From Corbicula japonica (lineage: Eukaryota > Mollusca > Bivalvia > Venerida > Cyrenidae): a stretch of 64,000 bases of DNA. Under the pieces are notes generated by a model. The model worked only from the letters and a program-made list of their open reading frames with translations, ran no database searches and had not been told where the DNA came from. The stretch spans positions 2,790,001-2,854,000 of the forward strand of contig JAZAYU010000037.1 of the NCBI GenBank assembly GCA_038501625.1, given 5' to 3'. A program made the translations under genes and the position numbers. Positions 13,301-28,300 of the stretch are shown in pieces (the first letter of the stretch is position 1; every line of letters starts with the position of its first letter).

Positions 13301-16300
13301 AGCGGACAACATGTTCTGCTGTACAACACGTTGTGTTGGCATTATTTCAACACAAGAAAGCTGACTACACATTTAATATATGACAATGCTTTACGTACTG
13401 GTGATGCACTTAAAACATGTTGTGAATGTTATAAAATGCAGTATCCACTTTACCTGATACAGCTAGAGATTTAATACAATATAATAAACTTTTAACATTT
13501 AATATCATTCATGTTCAAACAGGGGCACCTGGTTTCCTAAGCGCAAATAGAACAAAGCATTAATATTAAGCAAGAACAACCAATAAACAATTTAATGTTA
13601 AAATGACCTTCTATGAAAATTTGATGGTTCCAAAACAAACATCAAATCTCATTTACACCAGTAGAATTCAGTAGCTTCACAATGAATTTAATTTATGATC
13701 AAAAGCCACTATATTATGAAATATCAGCATTCTGTTTAAATTTTGACTTCCAGAAATTCATTTTTGACTTTCAGAAATTCGAAAAATGGACAGAAAATAT
13801 AAGTTTGTTTTAATGAAAATATTACAATAGAAAAGAAATTCTGCTCTTTTTTCAACAAAACAGGAAAATAGTAAAACTTCAGAAAAATTTATAAACGTTC
13901 ACATTATAAAGTGTTTTATGCACCAGCATATTTAAATGCACCATAATTTTTTTCCCCTACGAGATTGGGATCATGTTTGGATACTACATCAATCAGTTTA
14001 GGATATTTGGCAAAAATCATACTATGCAGTAACCATTCTCAGGTACATGTAACATTTAAATGCTCCAACCAATTACAAATGGTAAGATAGAAAGAACTTT
14101 CAACATTTTTATGAGATTTTCCAGAATATGTTATTAACTAAAGGAATGATAAAGAACATGGACTTTTTCACTTCTGTGAACTTCCAAACTATTTTCTGTA
14201 GATAAAACCATAAAACAGCACTGTAGTTTATGCCTCATCAAGACAAAGACCATAACTGAGCAGTTATACAGATTGAGCTTACCAGTGTCTGCTGGGAGGG
14301 TTTGTCTATCAGAGCTACCATGGCAGCTGGAGAGGTTGTCACAAACTCAAAGTCACACTCGATATTCTCCTGAAATCAATAAATAAACACAACACTGATC
14401 TTTCTAAATAATACTGTAAAACCTCAAGTACTTTAGTGTTTTCTAAAAATTTTGCTTTAGACTAAGTACTGAATTTAAGAACATTTATTCGAATATTAAT
14501 CCTTTACTCCATAGATATGTCTTTTATTGCATGGGCATCCGTGCCATCTGATCAGGATCTAAGCGGTTCAATTAAGATTCTGCAGGTTATTTCTGTCCAG
14601 GAAGTGAACAGTTTAGATTCTGATTATATAGCACAGATGTGCTGGCTGATTTAGATCTACACAGGTCATCTATGTGATAACAGGCATACATGTACATAAG
14701 GAGTAAAGGGTAAAAGACTCCTTTTCTCTTTATGTTCAGTGGAAAAAGCTGATTAATTCTCTCAGGCTTTCATCGATCCTGTACATCCGATCAAAGATCA
14801 TATTATTAAGCATCATAAATCAGTACTGAGTCAACAATGATAATAAACTCTAAAGTTGTCCAGCATCAATTTGATATGAGCAGATACTCACCTGGCTGTA
14901 CCTATCCTGTGGTGTGGTGAACACAAGGTCATGGAACAGTAGCTGAAGTTTCTCCTGTGTGTAATTATGACACAGGTCTTCAAAACTGGCGCCTGTCTGC
15001 CGCCCGCATGTGGCGGGATTCTGAAAGCCAGGCGTGTCAATCACAGTTATAGAGGCCATGGTGCGATAGTTTGATGACAAAGATCTGCAATGAATACACA
15101 CCTTAACCTTTGACCAAAATCCAAAACCACTGCACTTCTATCATTTAAATTAATAGAGATGAAACATCAAACATCAAACACAGCAAATTACTCTTGGCAG
15201 ATGTAAAGTTTGTGCTGTTGAAAGATATTCTTATGGCCCCTTAATGGAATTTCTAAAGTTATTTCTAAATCCTTTAATGGGTTGCAGATGTAAAGATTGA
15301 AAAACTGAATGGAGTTGACTTTTAAACCTTTCAAATTTGACTAATTTATGTTTTATAATTTATTATTATTTATATAAATTAGATCAATCTCCGCAAAATA
15401 AGCTATACCTGTTGATCATTGAAACAATGGCATTGAAAACATCTGAGTACAGCCCCACAACAAACCCTTCGAGGGCCTCTAGAGCTGTGGTGGAAGCCTC
15501 AGACTGCTTATCTGCCGGACTGTTCCTCATGGACTGGTTACGTGTCAGTGTGGCGGTACCAGACGAGGAGAAGATTTGACGGGCCAGTTCCTCGACTGAT
15601 ATTCCCAGGAGAGTGGCAGCTTTCGTGGCACCAGCCGGCCTGTGGAACTGTCCCTTATTGTTGTTACCTGGATCAACAATGTGAAAGGTGCATACTAGTT
15701 TAAATAAAGCATATTTAATGGTGCAGTTTAAGACAAGCTTACAGACTAGCATATGTTAATTACATTTTAATTGTAAAATGCAGGCTTCACAAACTGAAAC
15801 AGAACTACTGAATTTTTATTTAGAGCCATTCTAAAGCAACGTTCAGACACTGTGGTATCATTTATTTTCACTTGGAAGATTTTCATGCAGAATCCAAATA
15901 TACCATTTTCAAGTGGATAATAATTTGTGCATTTTTACTATTTGGCAGGGTAAGCTGTTACAGTTACATTTCACAAGGTTTTGAATTTCTGCTCTAATTT
16001 CTGGGCAAAATATGCAAAAATTTCAAGATGAATGATCTTTTTTTTTCAGAGAACTACCCTGGAGTCAGAAGCAACTTTTAGTACTGTATCAGTTTAAATT
16101 TTGAATCTAACTTGCATTGCACCTCATTATCAATAAGTCTACATAGTTCATGCATACCCTTGGTAGCTCCAGCTACCCCCAGATGGTATATAGCAGCAAT
16201 GACAGAACAGATAGACTTGATCTCGTCCTCTGACATGCCTATCAGCTCCATGGCATTGTTGATCTTCCCCCAGTATGATATAGCTCTCTGTTTGTCATCA

Positions 16301-19300
16301 GCCTACAAACACAACAAGTCATCATGTTCCATGTGTGCGCTCTAAACAACATATCTGCTTCCTCTCAATTTGTTTCTAAATTCAAGCCAGACATTCATCA
16401 TTTTCTGACATTCATCATTTTATTTTATTAAGCATTTCCTCCAGAATGTGCAAAAAGTAAGCTTAATCTTTGCTGTGTTTTGTGAGTGTGGCGATTTCTG
16501 ATATGCATATTTCACTTTTTTTACTCCATGGATTAAACATATATCTCTTGGGTGACCACAGGAGATCCCGATCAGCATGCTGATCTCAATCTACACTTTT
16601 GGCTATTTGGTCAGACATAACCTTACAAGTTTAAAAGTGAATATTGCAAATCCAGATCAGACTGCATGCATGTGCAGGCCAACTTGGATCTACACCATGT
16701 GCACAAGGTCAAATATATAAGCAGTATTCTATGCAGTAAAAGGTTATCAAGTATGTTTAAAGTTGCAAACTAGTCTTTGAACAGTTGAGTTGCTAGAACT
16801 CATATATGCACATTTGTTACGGGTGTAAACTAAGATCAATGTGTAAATCTGGGCATGCTTGTTTGTGGTCTACAATGTTTGTTAACATTCAGTCAGTAAA
16901 TTTCTATTTACACCTTTACAAGCATAATTGGACTGACAAAGGGAGGATAGTGTTACACACAGACTTTGTATTACCGATTACTCTACCTTTTGTAATGGAG
17001 TCATAAACAGATTGGGTTCATTCAGATTGTTCAGCTGTAACTCTGTCCTGAAATCAGATGATAAACACATTCATCAAACATTCCTATGCAATCCCAAATG
17101 TTGAGTTGCAGTGTAACACTAGATTAATACATTTTTTCATAACTTTATGCATTTGATTTCTTTTGTTTTATAGATTAGGATTTTCTTGATTAAAAATGAC
17201 AATAATGAATAAAAAAAAAGCAAACAGTGTAGAACATGATCAGATGGCCTGGATGTTTAGGCTGAAATAGATCTACACTGTGGCCCATGCCATGAAGTCA
17301 TATCTATGGAGAAAAAGATTAAGAAAGATTACCTCATTTTAGCATCAACACCAGCTAGAAGTTGATAAAACACGTGGAAAGTGGGTTCTCCTTCAGGTCG
17401 CCGTACAACCCGGGTCTTCTCAAACAGTAATACCTGCAGTAATCAATATTATAATGATTAAAAAATCTTTATGTAAAAAGCTATCGTAAAAAGCACCGGG
17501 AATTTTGCATATATACATTAATAATGGTTTTCACATTTAAACACAAACATGTACTTTACATATATATTATAAATACCAGCAGAATAATTATTATAGTAAT
17601 AATGGTTAATATACTGTGAGTGAAAAGTAAGTTATATCAAAATTAGTAAGCAATTTGCCAAACAAAATGTATGATAGATGAAGTTCATACTGTAACATAA
17701 TTTTTTTTATGCCCCCGACAAACTGGAAATTTGTCCTCAAATTCCAGAGGGTACTTTACAAAAACATTTGCAGATGTCTTAGACTAACTAAGCAATGCTG
17801 CAACAGTCCCCTGTTGGGCGCCAAATGTCACAGGGTTGAGAAAGATGTGCAGACCGAGACCCAAACCCGCCACCTCTCACTCACACAGCAAGTGCTCTCC
17901 TGATATATCTGGGCCAGAAGGAATCTAAAATTATCCTTGTCCTGTAAGTCGAAATTGAATCGGAAATCTCAGGATCAACTGCTGGAAGTGTGCATCAGGT
18001 AAAGTCCAAAACTGCTTACTTCATTGTCTACATTTACTTGTACTACTGATTACCTAGTCTAGCTAATTTGCCGATTGTGATCAAAGTCTAGGGTTGTAAG
18101 TTGAGAGAACTGATTACCTGTACAGAGGCAGAGCTAATTTGCCCATTGTGATCAAAGTCTAGGATTGTAAGTTGAGAGAACTGATTACCTGTACAGAGGC
18201 AGAGCTAATTTGCCCATTGTGATCAAAGTCTAGAGTTGTCAGTTGAGAGAATCTGCTAGCACTTGTGTTCAGTATAGTTCTACTGTTCCCAAACGTCTCC
18301 AGTAACAGGGTCAGAGCATTTAACTTCTCCACTGAAAATACAATTATAATGATACTATTAAATGATAAATGATAACATTTCCCACCAAACATTTTAACAA
18401 ATCCCGTAATAATTGGAGTTTTTAGTTGAGACTGTTACTAAGTAAGTATTCATTTTCATTTGCTTAAAGGGAAGCCTAGATTTTACACCCAGGAGCAGCC
18501 ACCCACAGCAGTCATCAAGTAGATTATGACAAAGCATACAAATAAATTGGCTTAAACACAACTGTTGACTGTGACACACAGAACCTATCTATTTCTTAAT
18601 TACTTTAACAAACCGATCTATTTCTCATTTAATGACATGCAATAATTGTCTAGATTTTTCTCATCAAAACAAAATACCCATTTTCAAAAGTTATTATTGC
18701 TTTCCACACAATAACTCTAATTTTCACAGGTCATATTGCAATTTCTCACCATGACTTACCCTTATGTACCAAACCTAGGCTGGTCACCAGATCTGCTTGA
18801 AGTCTGACGTTATATGCAGTTTCATGCAATGATGCAGATACTTTTAACTTACATTGTCATTATAACAAAGGCTTGTATCTGATGACTTTCAACAACAACA
18901 GGACAATTTCAGCAAACTATGGTCCATTAAACATTGGAGTAGTTTCCCTTGTTATGATATGATACCGGTAAACATTTTACTCCATAAATAGGACTTATAT
19001 TGCATGTACAACCAGATCACTGGCACATCTATACAGTCTAATCATGACAGCATGACTGATCTGGATCTACACTGGTAACACATGCAATAAAATGTGTATG
19101 GAGGAAAGGGATTGGAACCAGCAGTAGATGTTACCTGTTAGAATGTTGTTGACGGATCCCGCACTCAGCGTCAGGTAGTTCAAGACATGATGTACATTGT
19201 ATGTCTTCCCGCTCCCACTTCTACCTAGAACAACAATGGACTGGTCCTGACGGGTGTTCAACATCTCCCGGTACGCTATCTGGGCCGAGGCAAATATATG

Positions 19301-22300
19301 TGGCGGCATATCTTCTTGCTTGCATCCCTTAAACATCTGTATCACCTAAAACATCAACACACAATTCTTGACACAATTCTGTCACAATTCTTGATACGTG
19401 TCAACAAGCTCCAAATCATGAGAACTGATGGTTAACCATAATAATAAACATGTTAGTGGAAATGAGTTAAAACTGCTGACAACAGTGGCTGGAAATGCTG
19501 TTGTAACTGTAAGACAGAGCAGTGATACCAGTTTTCCAGTGTCAAATCAAAGTAAACTAGTGAAATATGCATATCAAAAATGGCCACATAATATTCTGCC
19601 TGGAAGTGAATAACATAAGACATTCACTTTTATGGCATTCGCTAACAGTGTAGATCCAGATCAGCCAGCACATACCTGCTTTCTGATCTGGATCTACACT
19701 GTCCTGTTTTGATTTATTACATTTTTTCTAACCAAAAGGTGCAGAGTTAAGATCATGATCAGTTTGCACAGATGTACCAGCTGATCTGGATCTAAACTGT
19801 TGACACATGTGATAAAATGCATGTATATGGAGGAAAGGTTAAATCTGTAAATTCATCATGCAATCTAATTACAGCTAGGCTTTATGAAGTTTATTCAAAA
19901 CACCATTTGCCAAAGGCAATTACCAGTTAAATTTGCATACAATCATTGTTCTTTTTCTTCTGTTCCAAAACTTCACCAAAACAGCAATTATTGTTTTCTT
20001 TCAATTTCACAAAAAAAAACAAAAACAAACTAATGTTGTAAAAGTCTGCATAAAAAACCTATGTGTAACTGAATATCGTGGTCACATTTTCTTATTTAGA
20101 CATCCATGGTTTCAAACACCTTATGATTATGCTTATACATTTATTAAGAATGTCTAGTGCTTTCTGCATTGTATGATATCAAAGGCAAAAACGACAGGTG
20201 CAATAAAAATTGACATCACTAATGTCAGAGATCAGTTAATTAAAGGAAGAACATGCCTTAATCTTTGTTATAATATATTTAATAACATAAACATTTATAT
20301 TAAAAAGACTATTACATATAAACACGGCAAAAAAGATTGTGACTATTCATTCTAAGTAAAACTAAATAGTCCTTTTTCACAATTTGACATCAAATAAAAT
20401 CATCAATGCTTCTATCCAAAAATGAAGCGGTGGGGATGGGGGTGGAGGTGTGATTGCTTGAATAAACTTAATCTGCCAAGTTCCCTCCAAAATAGTTTCC
20501 TCAAGATTACAGATTTTCCATCTTTATTAAATGTCTCAAGAAAAAGACTTTTTCCTGCATACCTTTGGTGCATATGTATACAATCTAAATTTTGGTTTCA
20601 ATATGCTGAAAAAAAAAGGTTTTTCAGTACCCATAAAAACTTGCTTGTCTCACCTTTTCGGAGTATATCTGTAGAGGCTGCATAGGATTGACGATGATGA
20701 GGGACGGACCTGCGTAGGTATGTATCAAGTTACCACCATATCTCTGCCTTAGGGTGTGCAGGGAGCTGGACTCGTTCAGGTATCTCAGTAATGACAGATC
20801 CTCTGCTCTGTCCATCTGTGGCGGGTTGGCCTGGCAAACAAACAAATCAGTCGTTTTATAACAATGTAAAGAATAATGTTCAAGAAAAAATTGTTTTAGG
20901 ACATAGCAAAAGATTATTTAGTTAATATATATTGGAGGAATTTTTTTGTGTTGAAGATCATTATTTGTCAGTATCTCTTACTACAAATTAAAATAAACTA
21001 ACTACATTTTGGAGGGTTTCTGAACTATAAAATACCAGTTTCATAAACCTACATCTAGAATTGGAATTAAAGTAAACAAGGACGCAGGTACAAATAAAAT
21101 TGTAACACAATGATTTGAAGTTTGACGGGCATTCCCAAAATAAGTTTTGCTTACTTGACTTGGATCTGTCACTGGGTGATATTTGTTTGAAATCTACATG
21201 GGAAACCCAAAATGTTTGAACACAGGATAATATTATCTATTGCCATTCATTCAATCTCAGGTTTAAAGAGGTCCTTCACAAAAATTAATGAACTAAATCT
21301 ATTTACCAAATTTTAATGACTAAAGTAAGGGTAGAATGTTTAGACTGGGTTGTCTGGGTCTACAGGTTGCAAATGCTACACACACTGTAGATGCTTAAAC
21401 AGTAAAATTTACACTGTTTTAAACTCATCATTTATAATACTGATGAGCCTGCAAGAATACCCATTTTGAAACAACCAACCAATTGTTGAAAAATATATCT
21501 AAATCATAAGTGTTTATAATCAATTTTATAGATATGATATTGGAAAGACAAATTATTTGGCATGACTAAGTAACATTAATGTGAAGATTTCTACTGATCT
21601 GATGATGCATGTAATTTTATGACTTACAAGTGACAGTTTTACCAATACAGTGACACAAAATGCAAGCCATTAAGTAATAACATAACCCTGTGTGACAATG
21701 CCAGCGACTTTCAACCATGGAGGCCTACAAGGACAACTGTAAACAAACTACAAAAAAAGTGGAAAAATATGTCTTAAATTTTAGCTAAAACAAATACATA
21801 ATCCTATCAGATTCACTACATCATTTAAACCTTCTCTTAATCCCCTGTACTTCCTCTTGCTTTCACTACATCATCTAAACCTTCTCTTAATCATCTGGAC
21901 CTTCACCTGCCTTCACTATATCATTCGAACCTTCTCTTAATTACCTGTACTTTCTCTTGCTTTCACTACATCATCTAAACCTTCTCTTAATCATCTGGAC
22001 CTTCTCCTGCCTTCACTACATCATTCCAACCTTCTCTTAATCACCTGTACTTTCTCTTGCTTTCACTACATCATCTAAACCTTCTCTTAATCATCTGGAC
22101 CATCTGCTGCCTTCACTACATCATTCGAAACTTCTATTATTAAATCACCTGTACTTTCTCTTGCTTGCACTACATCATCTAAACCTTCTCTTAATCATCT
22201 GAACCTTCTCTTGCCTTCACTACATCATTCGAACCTTCTCTTAATTACCTGTACTTTCTCTTGCTTTCACTACATCATCTAAACCTTCTCTTAATCTTCT

Positions 22301-25300
22301 GGACCTTCTCTTGCCTTCACTACATCATTCGAACCTTCTCTTAATTACCTTTACTTTCTCTTGCTTGCACTACATCATCTAAACCTTCTCTTAATCATCT
22401 GAACCTTCTCTTGCCTTCACTACATCATTCGAACCTTCTCTTAATTACCTGTACTTTCTCTTGCTTTCACTACATCATCTAAACCTTCTCTTTATCTTCT
22501 GGACCTTCTGCAGTTTTCACTACATGATTCCAACCTTCTCTTAATCATCTGAACCTTCACTATATCATCTGAAAATCATCGGAACCATCTCTTGCCTTAA
22601 CTACATCATCTGAACCTTTTCTTAATCATCTGGACTTCTACATTATCTTAACATTCTGTGATTAACTGAACATTTTATGAATTTCTCTTAACATTTGCAC
22701 ACCACCCAGTGTTTTAAACTTCTCCACATAATCTGCACTCTCTCTTACCTTTTCCACATCATCTTCATCTACCTCCAAGATCTCACCACCGTGATCCAGT
22801 CGTATCTTGACCCGCCCCTCAGGCACACCATGCCCCTCCCCCTTCAGTTGACTGGCAGAGGCAAATCCTCCCTTGTGGACAAGCCACACCCGCTCTGCAT
22901 CCATCCATGTCTTCTCAGACTGGACTTCTGTTTCTGACCGCGCCTGAAATGAGATGAAAAGAAACTGAATTTACTATTGTATTACTGAGCAATAAGCCAT
23001 TGGTTCAGAGAAGTTTGTGTACAATAATAAAACTCTTAGTACTGCAACATAAATGATCAATGCCTGTATAAACCTGCAGTGGCTCTGACTGCTTTGCCCG
23101 AGACAATCTGAGGTGAGAGGGGGTTCGATGTTATTTACCATTAGAAAACTCTAAGGTTGTAAAGTTCTGTTATAATATAAACTGTTTTAAGACAGTAATC
23201 AAGATCATAAAATCTGACCAATTTGTACCGGTGAATGTAAGATGTAGTTAAAAGAATATGATAAATTTGGGACACAATGTTGTACGCTGGTTTAGTGATC
23301 AATACCAAGCATTCTTTACCATCATTCCTTCTGTCATCAAAGATGTTATAACAAAAAAAAACACATAATGCAATTATTGCCTTTAAAGAAAATACACAAG
23401 TTTTATGAACAAGTCAGCATTATAGTAAGATTGGGATCTGGATCTGGTAACATACCAAATTAACAAACCAACTGATTTATAACTTAAATTGTAAATTGGA
23501 TTCAATCAAAACACTGACAACAAGAATAATTTTATCAAATTAAGTAATCTTCAACAAATAATATGGGCCTGGATAAATTAAATGAATGGATTGGTGACAA
23601 CTATACTGACATTCAGAGAAACCATAAATTAATGTTAACTTCTACCTTGCATAAAATATTGTCTATCATTCATTAAATACTGACATTTATACAAGGTATT
23701 CTACTTTTAATTGCTGCATTCTATATTAAGAAAATGTAAACTAATGTGTACTATGTAACAAAACAGCATTTTACTTTTACTTCATACTTCAAATTAATCA
23801 AATTTAAGGGCAGTCATCATTTTATTACTGGAACATTTTTTAATTTCAAAGGATCTCATTTTACTTTTTAGGAAACAGATATTTCTTCAACACAATACTG
23901 GACGTTAAAATGTTGCCGAGTGTTTGAAGCTACTCAATGGCTTCTATGTAAATGGTGTGATAATTAATGCTCCATGGATATGCCTTTTATCATGTATATC
24001 ATCTGGATGACCAGTTTAGATCCAGATCAGCCAGCACATCTCTGCCCTCTGATCTGGGTCTACACTGTTCCCTTCTTGGTCAGAAATAACCAATCATATA
24101 AATCTGACAGCCAACAGACTAGATCCTGATGTTGAGACTGCATCAAGATCAGTGCCCAAGGTTATAAAACTGAGCATGGAAACCAGTCTCAAATCTCAAG
24201 CATCTGATTGGCTGAAATGGCGACTGGTCGCCATTTCAGCCAATCAGATGCTTGAGATTTGCGACTGGTTTCCAAACTCAGGTTCATAACCTCCAGCTCA
24301 GGCTGATCTGAATCTGCATTTTTAATGGACCAAGCCTTCACGATAATTCAAACACTGGGTGTGCAGTAGTACTCAGTGCTCGTATGAACTATATGCAACA
24401 ATATGCAACAATAATTAAATACATAAAATCTTCTATCTGACTGACAGCTGTCCATTTAAAACTTTTTAAAAGAAGTTCCCATTGTATGTTTATCAAACAG
24501 ATTGAAAAAGGCAAATCTTCCTTCAATCAGAAACAGAAAATATGACATTCAATATTTGCACAATCCTGATAAGAAGAAAAGGAATGAATAAAGCAATGGT
24601 AGCCATTCAATAAAATTTATATTTGCTGTCAAAGTTAAGAATTACTACAAGCAAGCAGTTTAGATAATTTCAGGGCATTTTTTCACTGCCATGGGAAGGG
24701 GCCCATGCCATATAATTTGGGGGAAAATAGCGTTATTTTTTCTCTAAAGAGGAATGAAAAAACCTGATGTAGTTACTTTTTGGCGAAAACTGCATGATTT
24801 TAAAGAAATTTTCTGAGGGGAAAGCGCCCATAAACGGCCCTCTATGAAAGAAGGAAAAAAAGCCTTGCAGATTCTCCAAATTTGTCCCTATGATTTTGTT
24901 ATCTGTTGAAGAAATGATCAGTTTTCTATTTATCCAAGAACTGACCCAACTTTTAAACAATTTATAATGTGGCATAATAACAGTTTTGCTGATTATTCTA
25001 CCAGTTTGAAACAAATTTATAAGTTTGATCTCTTCTTTGTCCATCTGCTTTGAAGACTACATGTAGTATGAGCCCAATCAGAAACTAGAGTTTTAAGTGA
25101 TCGGCCTCCAATCTGTTTTATTTTCTTGGTCCCAGGAAAGCCACTACTGCAGATCTCACACAAATTCAAACTGCTTTACATTTCAGACTGCAGTGTATCA
25201 AGATTGATAAAGTCACACCCTGTTTTTAATTTTAAAAGAGGCATGAGGTTAAAATATTATATTTCTTTTTTGCTATTCTTGTCAACATTACAGAGCTTTC

Positions 25301-28300
25301 ATAATAGAGAAATATTTTAATGTAAACATGTCCTAACACTGTGAGACTACCCATTAACTTTTTAAGTTATACTTTCTGTCTGATGAGTCTTCAAACACTG
25401 GTGAAGAAAACTTCTCAAAAACAAGACTATTTCATCAAATGACTTCAGTTTTATACTATTTGGGGGTATTTAAATTTCTATTTAAAAACGCAACCAACCT
25501 TTGTGATTTTTCCGTGACGATGGTGTGTTTGTGATACATTTCCATGTTTAATCATAATGCTTAATGGCCATAAAGCATGCACAAATTACGTATTTTTGTA
25601 AACAATATTAATTCCTCGTGAAAATTAAGACAAGCTACACATTGTTGACTTATCGAGCATGCCCAATTTGGTGAATACATTAACTTAAGGTAAGCTCTAT
25701 ATAGATATTTTGTCTTACTATAAAGCCGCAAGCTATGTTAACCTCGTATAACCCTACTACCGTTTACCGAAGCATTTTACTGTTCGATCTATACTGACAT
25801 ATCAGAACCTTATTGAGTATGAACTATCCAGAGTCAATAGAATAGTCAAACAGATAATGGTGAATAAACCACTATGCAATGTAAGGTGTGCCTATCTACA
25901 AGCAAACTGAATTCAGGCAAAAGATTAAACATTTACAGCAGAAAATGAACAAATAAACAACAGACTTCAAGGAGGTCACACATAAACTTGTGAGGGTAAC
26001 CACAGTAAACGTTTCTTTAAAATGGTCACCTAACCAATCCTTTTCTTCAATAATGGCTTATTTATGCAGGTTAATTTGTTTCAGTAGATAATACTCTGGC
26101 ATTATGATATCCTGTCTACAACAACAACAAAAATCCACTCGAAGAAACTGTTTAACATTCATCAATAACCATCACTTACAACATTGTACACACTTACAGA
26201 AGCAAATATTTAGTTGTCGAAAACCCATAACTCAACAGATGCACAGGGTCTTTATTGCATGGGTGAACATTGCAGATCCACATCTGAGCTTTACATTCAT
26301 TAGGTTTCTTCTGACCAAAACACAACTGATCCAGATCAGATAGCATTGATGTGCAGGTTGATCTGGAACTGGTTGCACAGGACTGGTGTTAAAGTGCATA
26401 TAATTATATGGAGTCAAGGGTTAAAGAAAACAAGGCCGGCCAAGTCACAATGGCGCTGTCTACAATCATCAGCTAACAGCAAACACAATTCACTTGGAAC
26501 TGATTTGCCTGATGCTCTTGTATCATATAATATATAGTATCCAATGTATTTGATCCCTTTACCCCATATATATGCCTTGTGACCAGTGAAGATCCAGATC
26601 GGCCAAACATCTCTGCCATCAAATCAGGATCTACACAGTGTTTGCTTCTTGATCAGAAATAATCTTATGTATTAAAACTGAACAGTGCAGATCCTGATCA
26701 GACAGCATAGATGTCCAAACTGATCTGGATTTACACTGTTTGCCATGGGATAACAGCATTATGAAATAAAGGGTTAAAAACGGCAAGATATAATGTACAA
26801 AACCAGTTATAAATCTTAAAAGCATAAATTTTGCCAAGTCAATAACATACAATAGTTATATACAACAATGATCAATTCACGGCTTCCGACTTGTTACAAC
26901 TACAATGTATGTTTTGTTGTATCGGGTATCAATCTTTCCGTACAGGACAGCATGTTTACTTGACCAAATTGATCCAATCTCTATTATATGAAAAATGTTA
27001 TAATTTATTTCTACAATGTTAATTTAAAATATTTGCTTTTCCTCTATTTGATGACAAATATGGACAATAAATACACACTAAGACATTATGATGAGTAGCT
27101 GAGATCTACAGTAATGTTGATTTCTTCTTCCATATACCAAATAGCCCAAGAATACAGCAATAAACCCTAAAAGTTCACTTTTGTGACATGTTTAAATATG
27201 TAGAACTTCATTTTCTTTTGCATGACTTTACCCAATACCCAACAGTTTCCGCCCATCAAACAAAATTAACTTTTAATTACATCACCTTGTGCATCAAAAT
27301 AACAATAATGTATCTTTTTGTTAACACTGTTTCAATACAAAATATCATTGTCTTTCTAGGGAAGTAATCTTATACAAGTATTTTGACATTTGGCAACATA
27401 AATGCATGCCAGAACAGTAATCATAGTATTACATGAAGTCTGCTGGAAAAATGTTGTCGGTACTTAGATCAAACCTCCGCTGTACATTTCATTCCATTTC
27501 TGATTTGTAAAACATGATATGCAAGACGATGGCCCAAGATAACTAAACTTAAGACTAGAAACTAGTCAAACAATTCCAGCTAGTGACTTGCGACATTATA
27601 CAGTGATCTTTATTCCAACCAACCAGCTGCAGCTGTAGACTGCAGGACATGAAACTGCCTGTCAACTCAGGAGTCCTCAACAGATGGCAAGTACATATTC
27701 AAAACAGAAGCTAAAAACACTTTTTGCTCAAATATTCATTCAAAAACAATTTAAAACACAATTACTAAATAAAAAAAACGACAGCAATTTAGTGATATGC
27801 AGAGAAGAGCATTAAGTATTAATGCCCCTGTGTTTGGATTGTCTCATAATCCCTGATAACCTTACAATGGGCAACAACTGAACCTCCCCTAGGAACGCAA
27901 TGACAGTTTACAATTAATTATACAGATAGATAATATTAGTATACCGCTGAGCCTATCTGTTTGCTAACATGGTCTGAACTACCAAACAAACACAAACTCT
28001 GAGATTAAAGTGATGATACCCATCAAACTAACATTAACAAATGATACTTTCTGTGGACCAAAAACTGGCAACAAAATGTTCACTTGTACTCACTATTCTA
28101 GAGTTACCACAGCTTGAGCTTGTATAAAATGTTTTTTGTAATTAAATGTTCCCACAATAAAAAAACTGTGATAAAAAAGTTTATAATAATCAATTCACTC
28201 TTCTAAATTGTCAAATTAGCATATACAAGGTTTTGGGAATACTAGTTGTATCTTGTACAGACACTGTTCTGTTTCTCTCTAGAGTGTCAACATGTCTTTC

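Noticed and set aside
21800..22640. Possible CRISPR-like array
   Set aside because: Units are contiguous tandem repeats with no unique spacers, in a eukaryotic intron.
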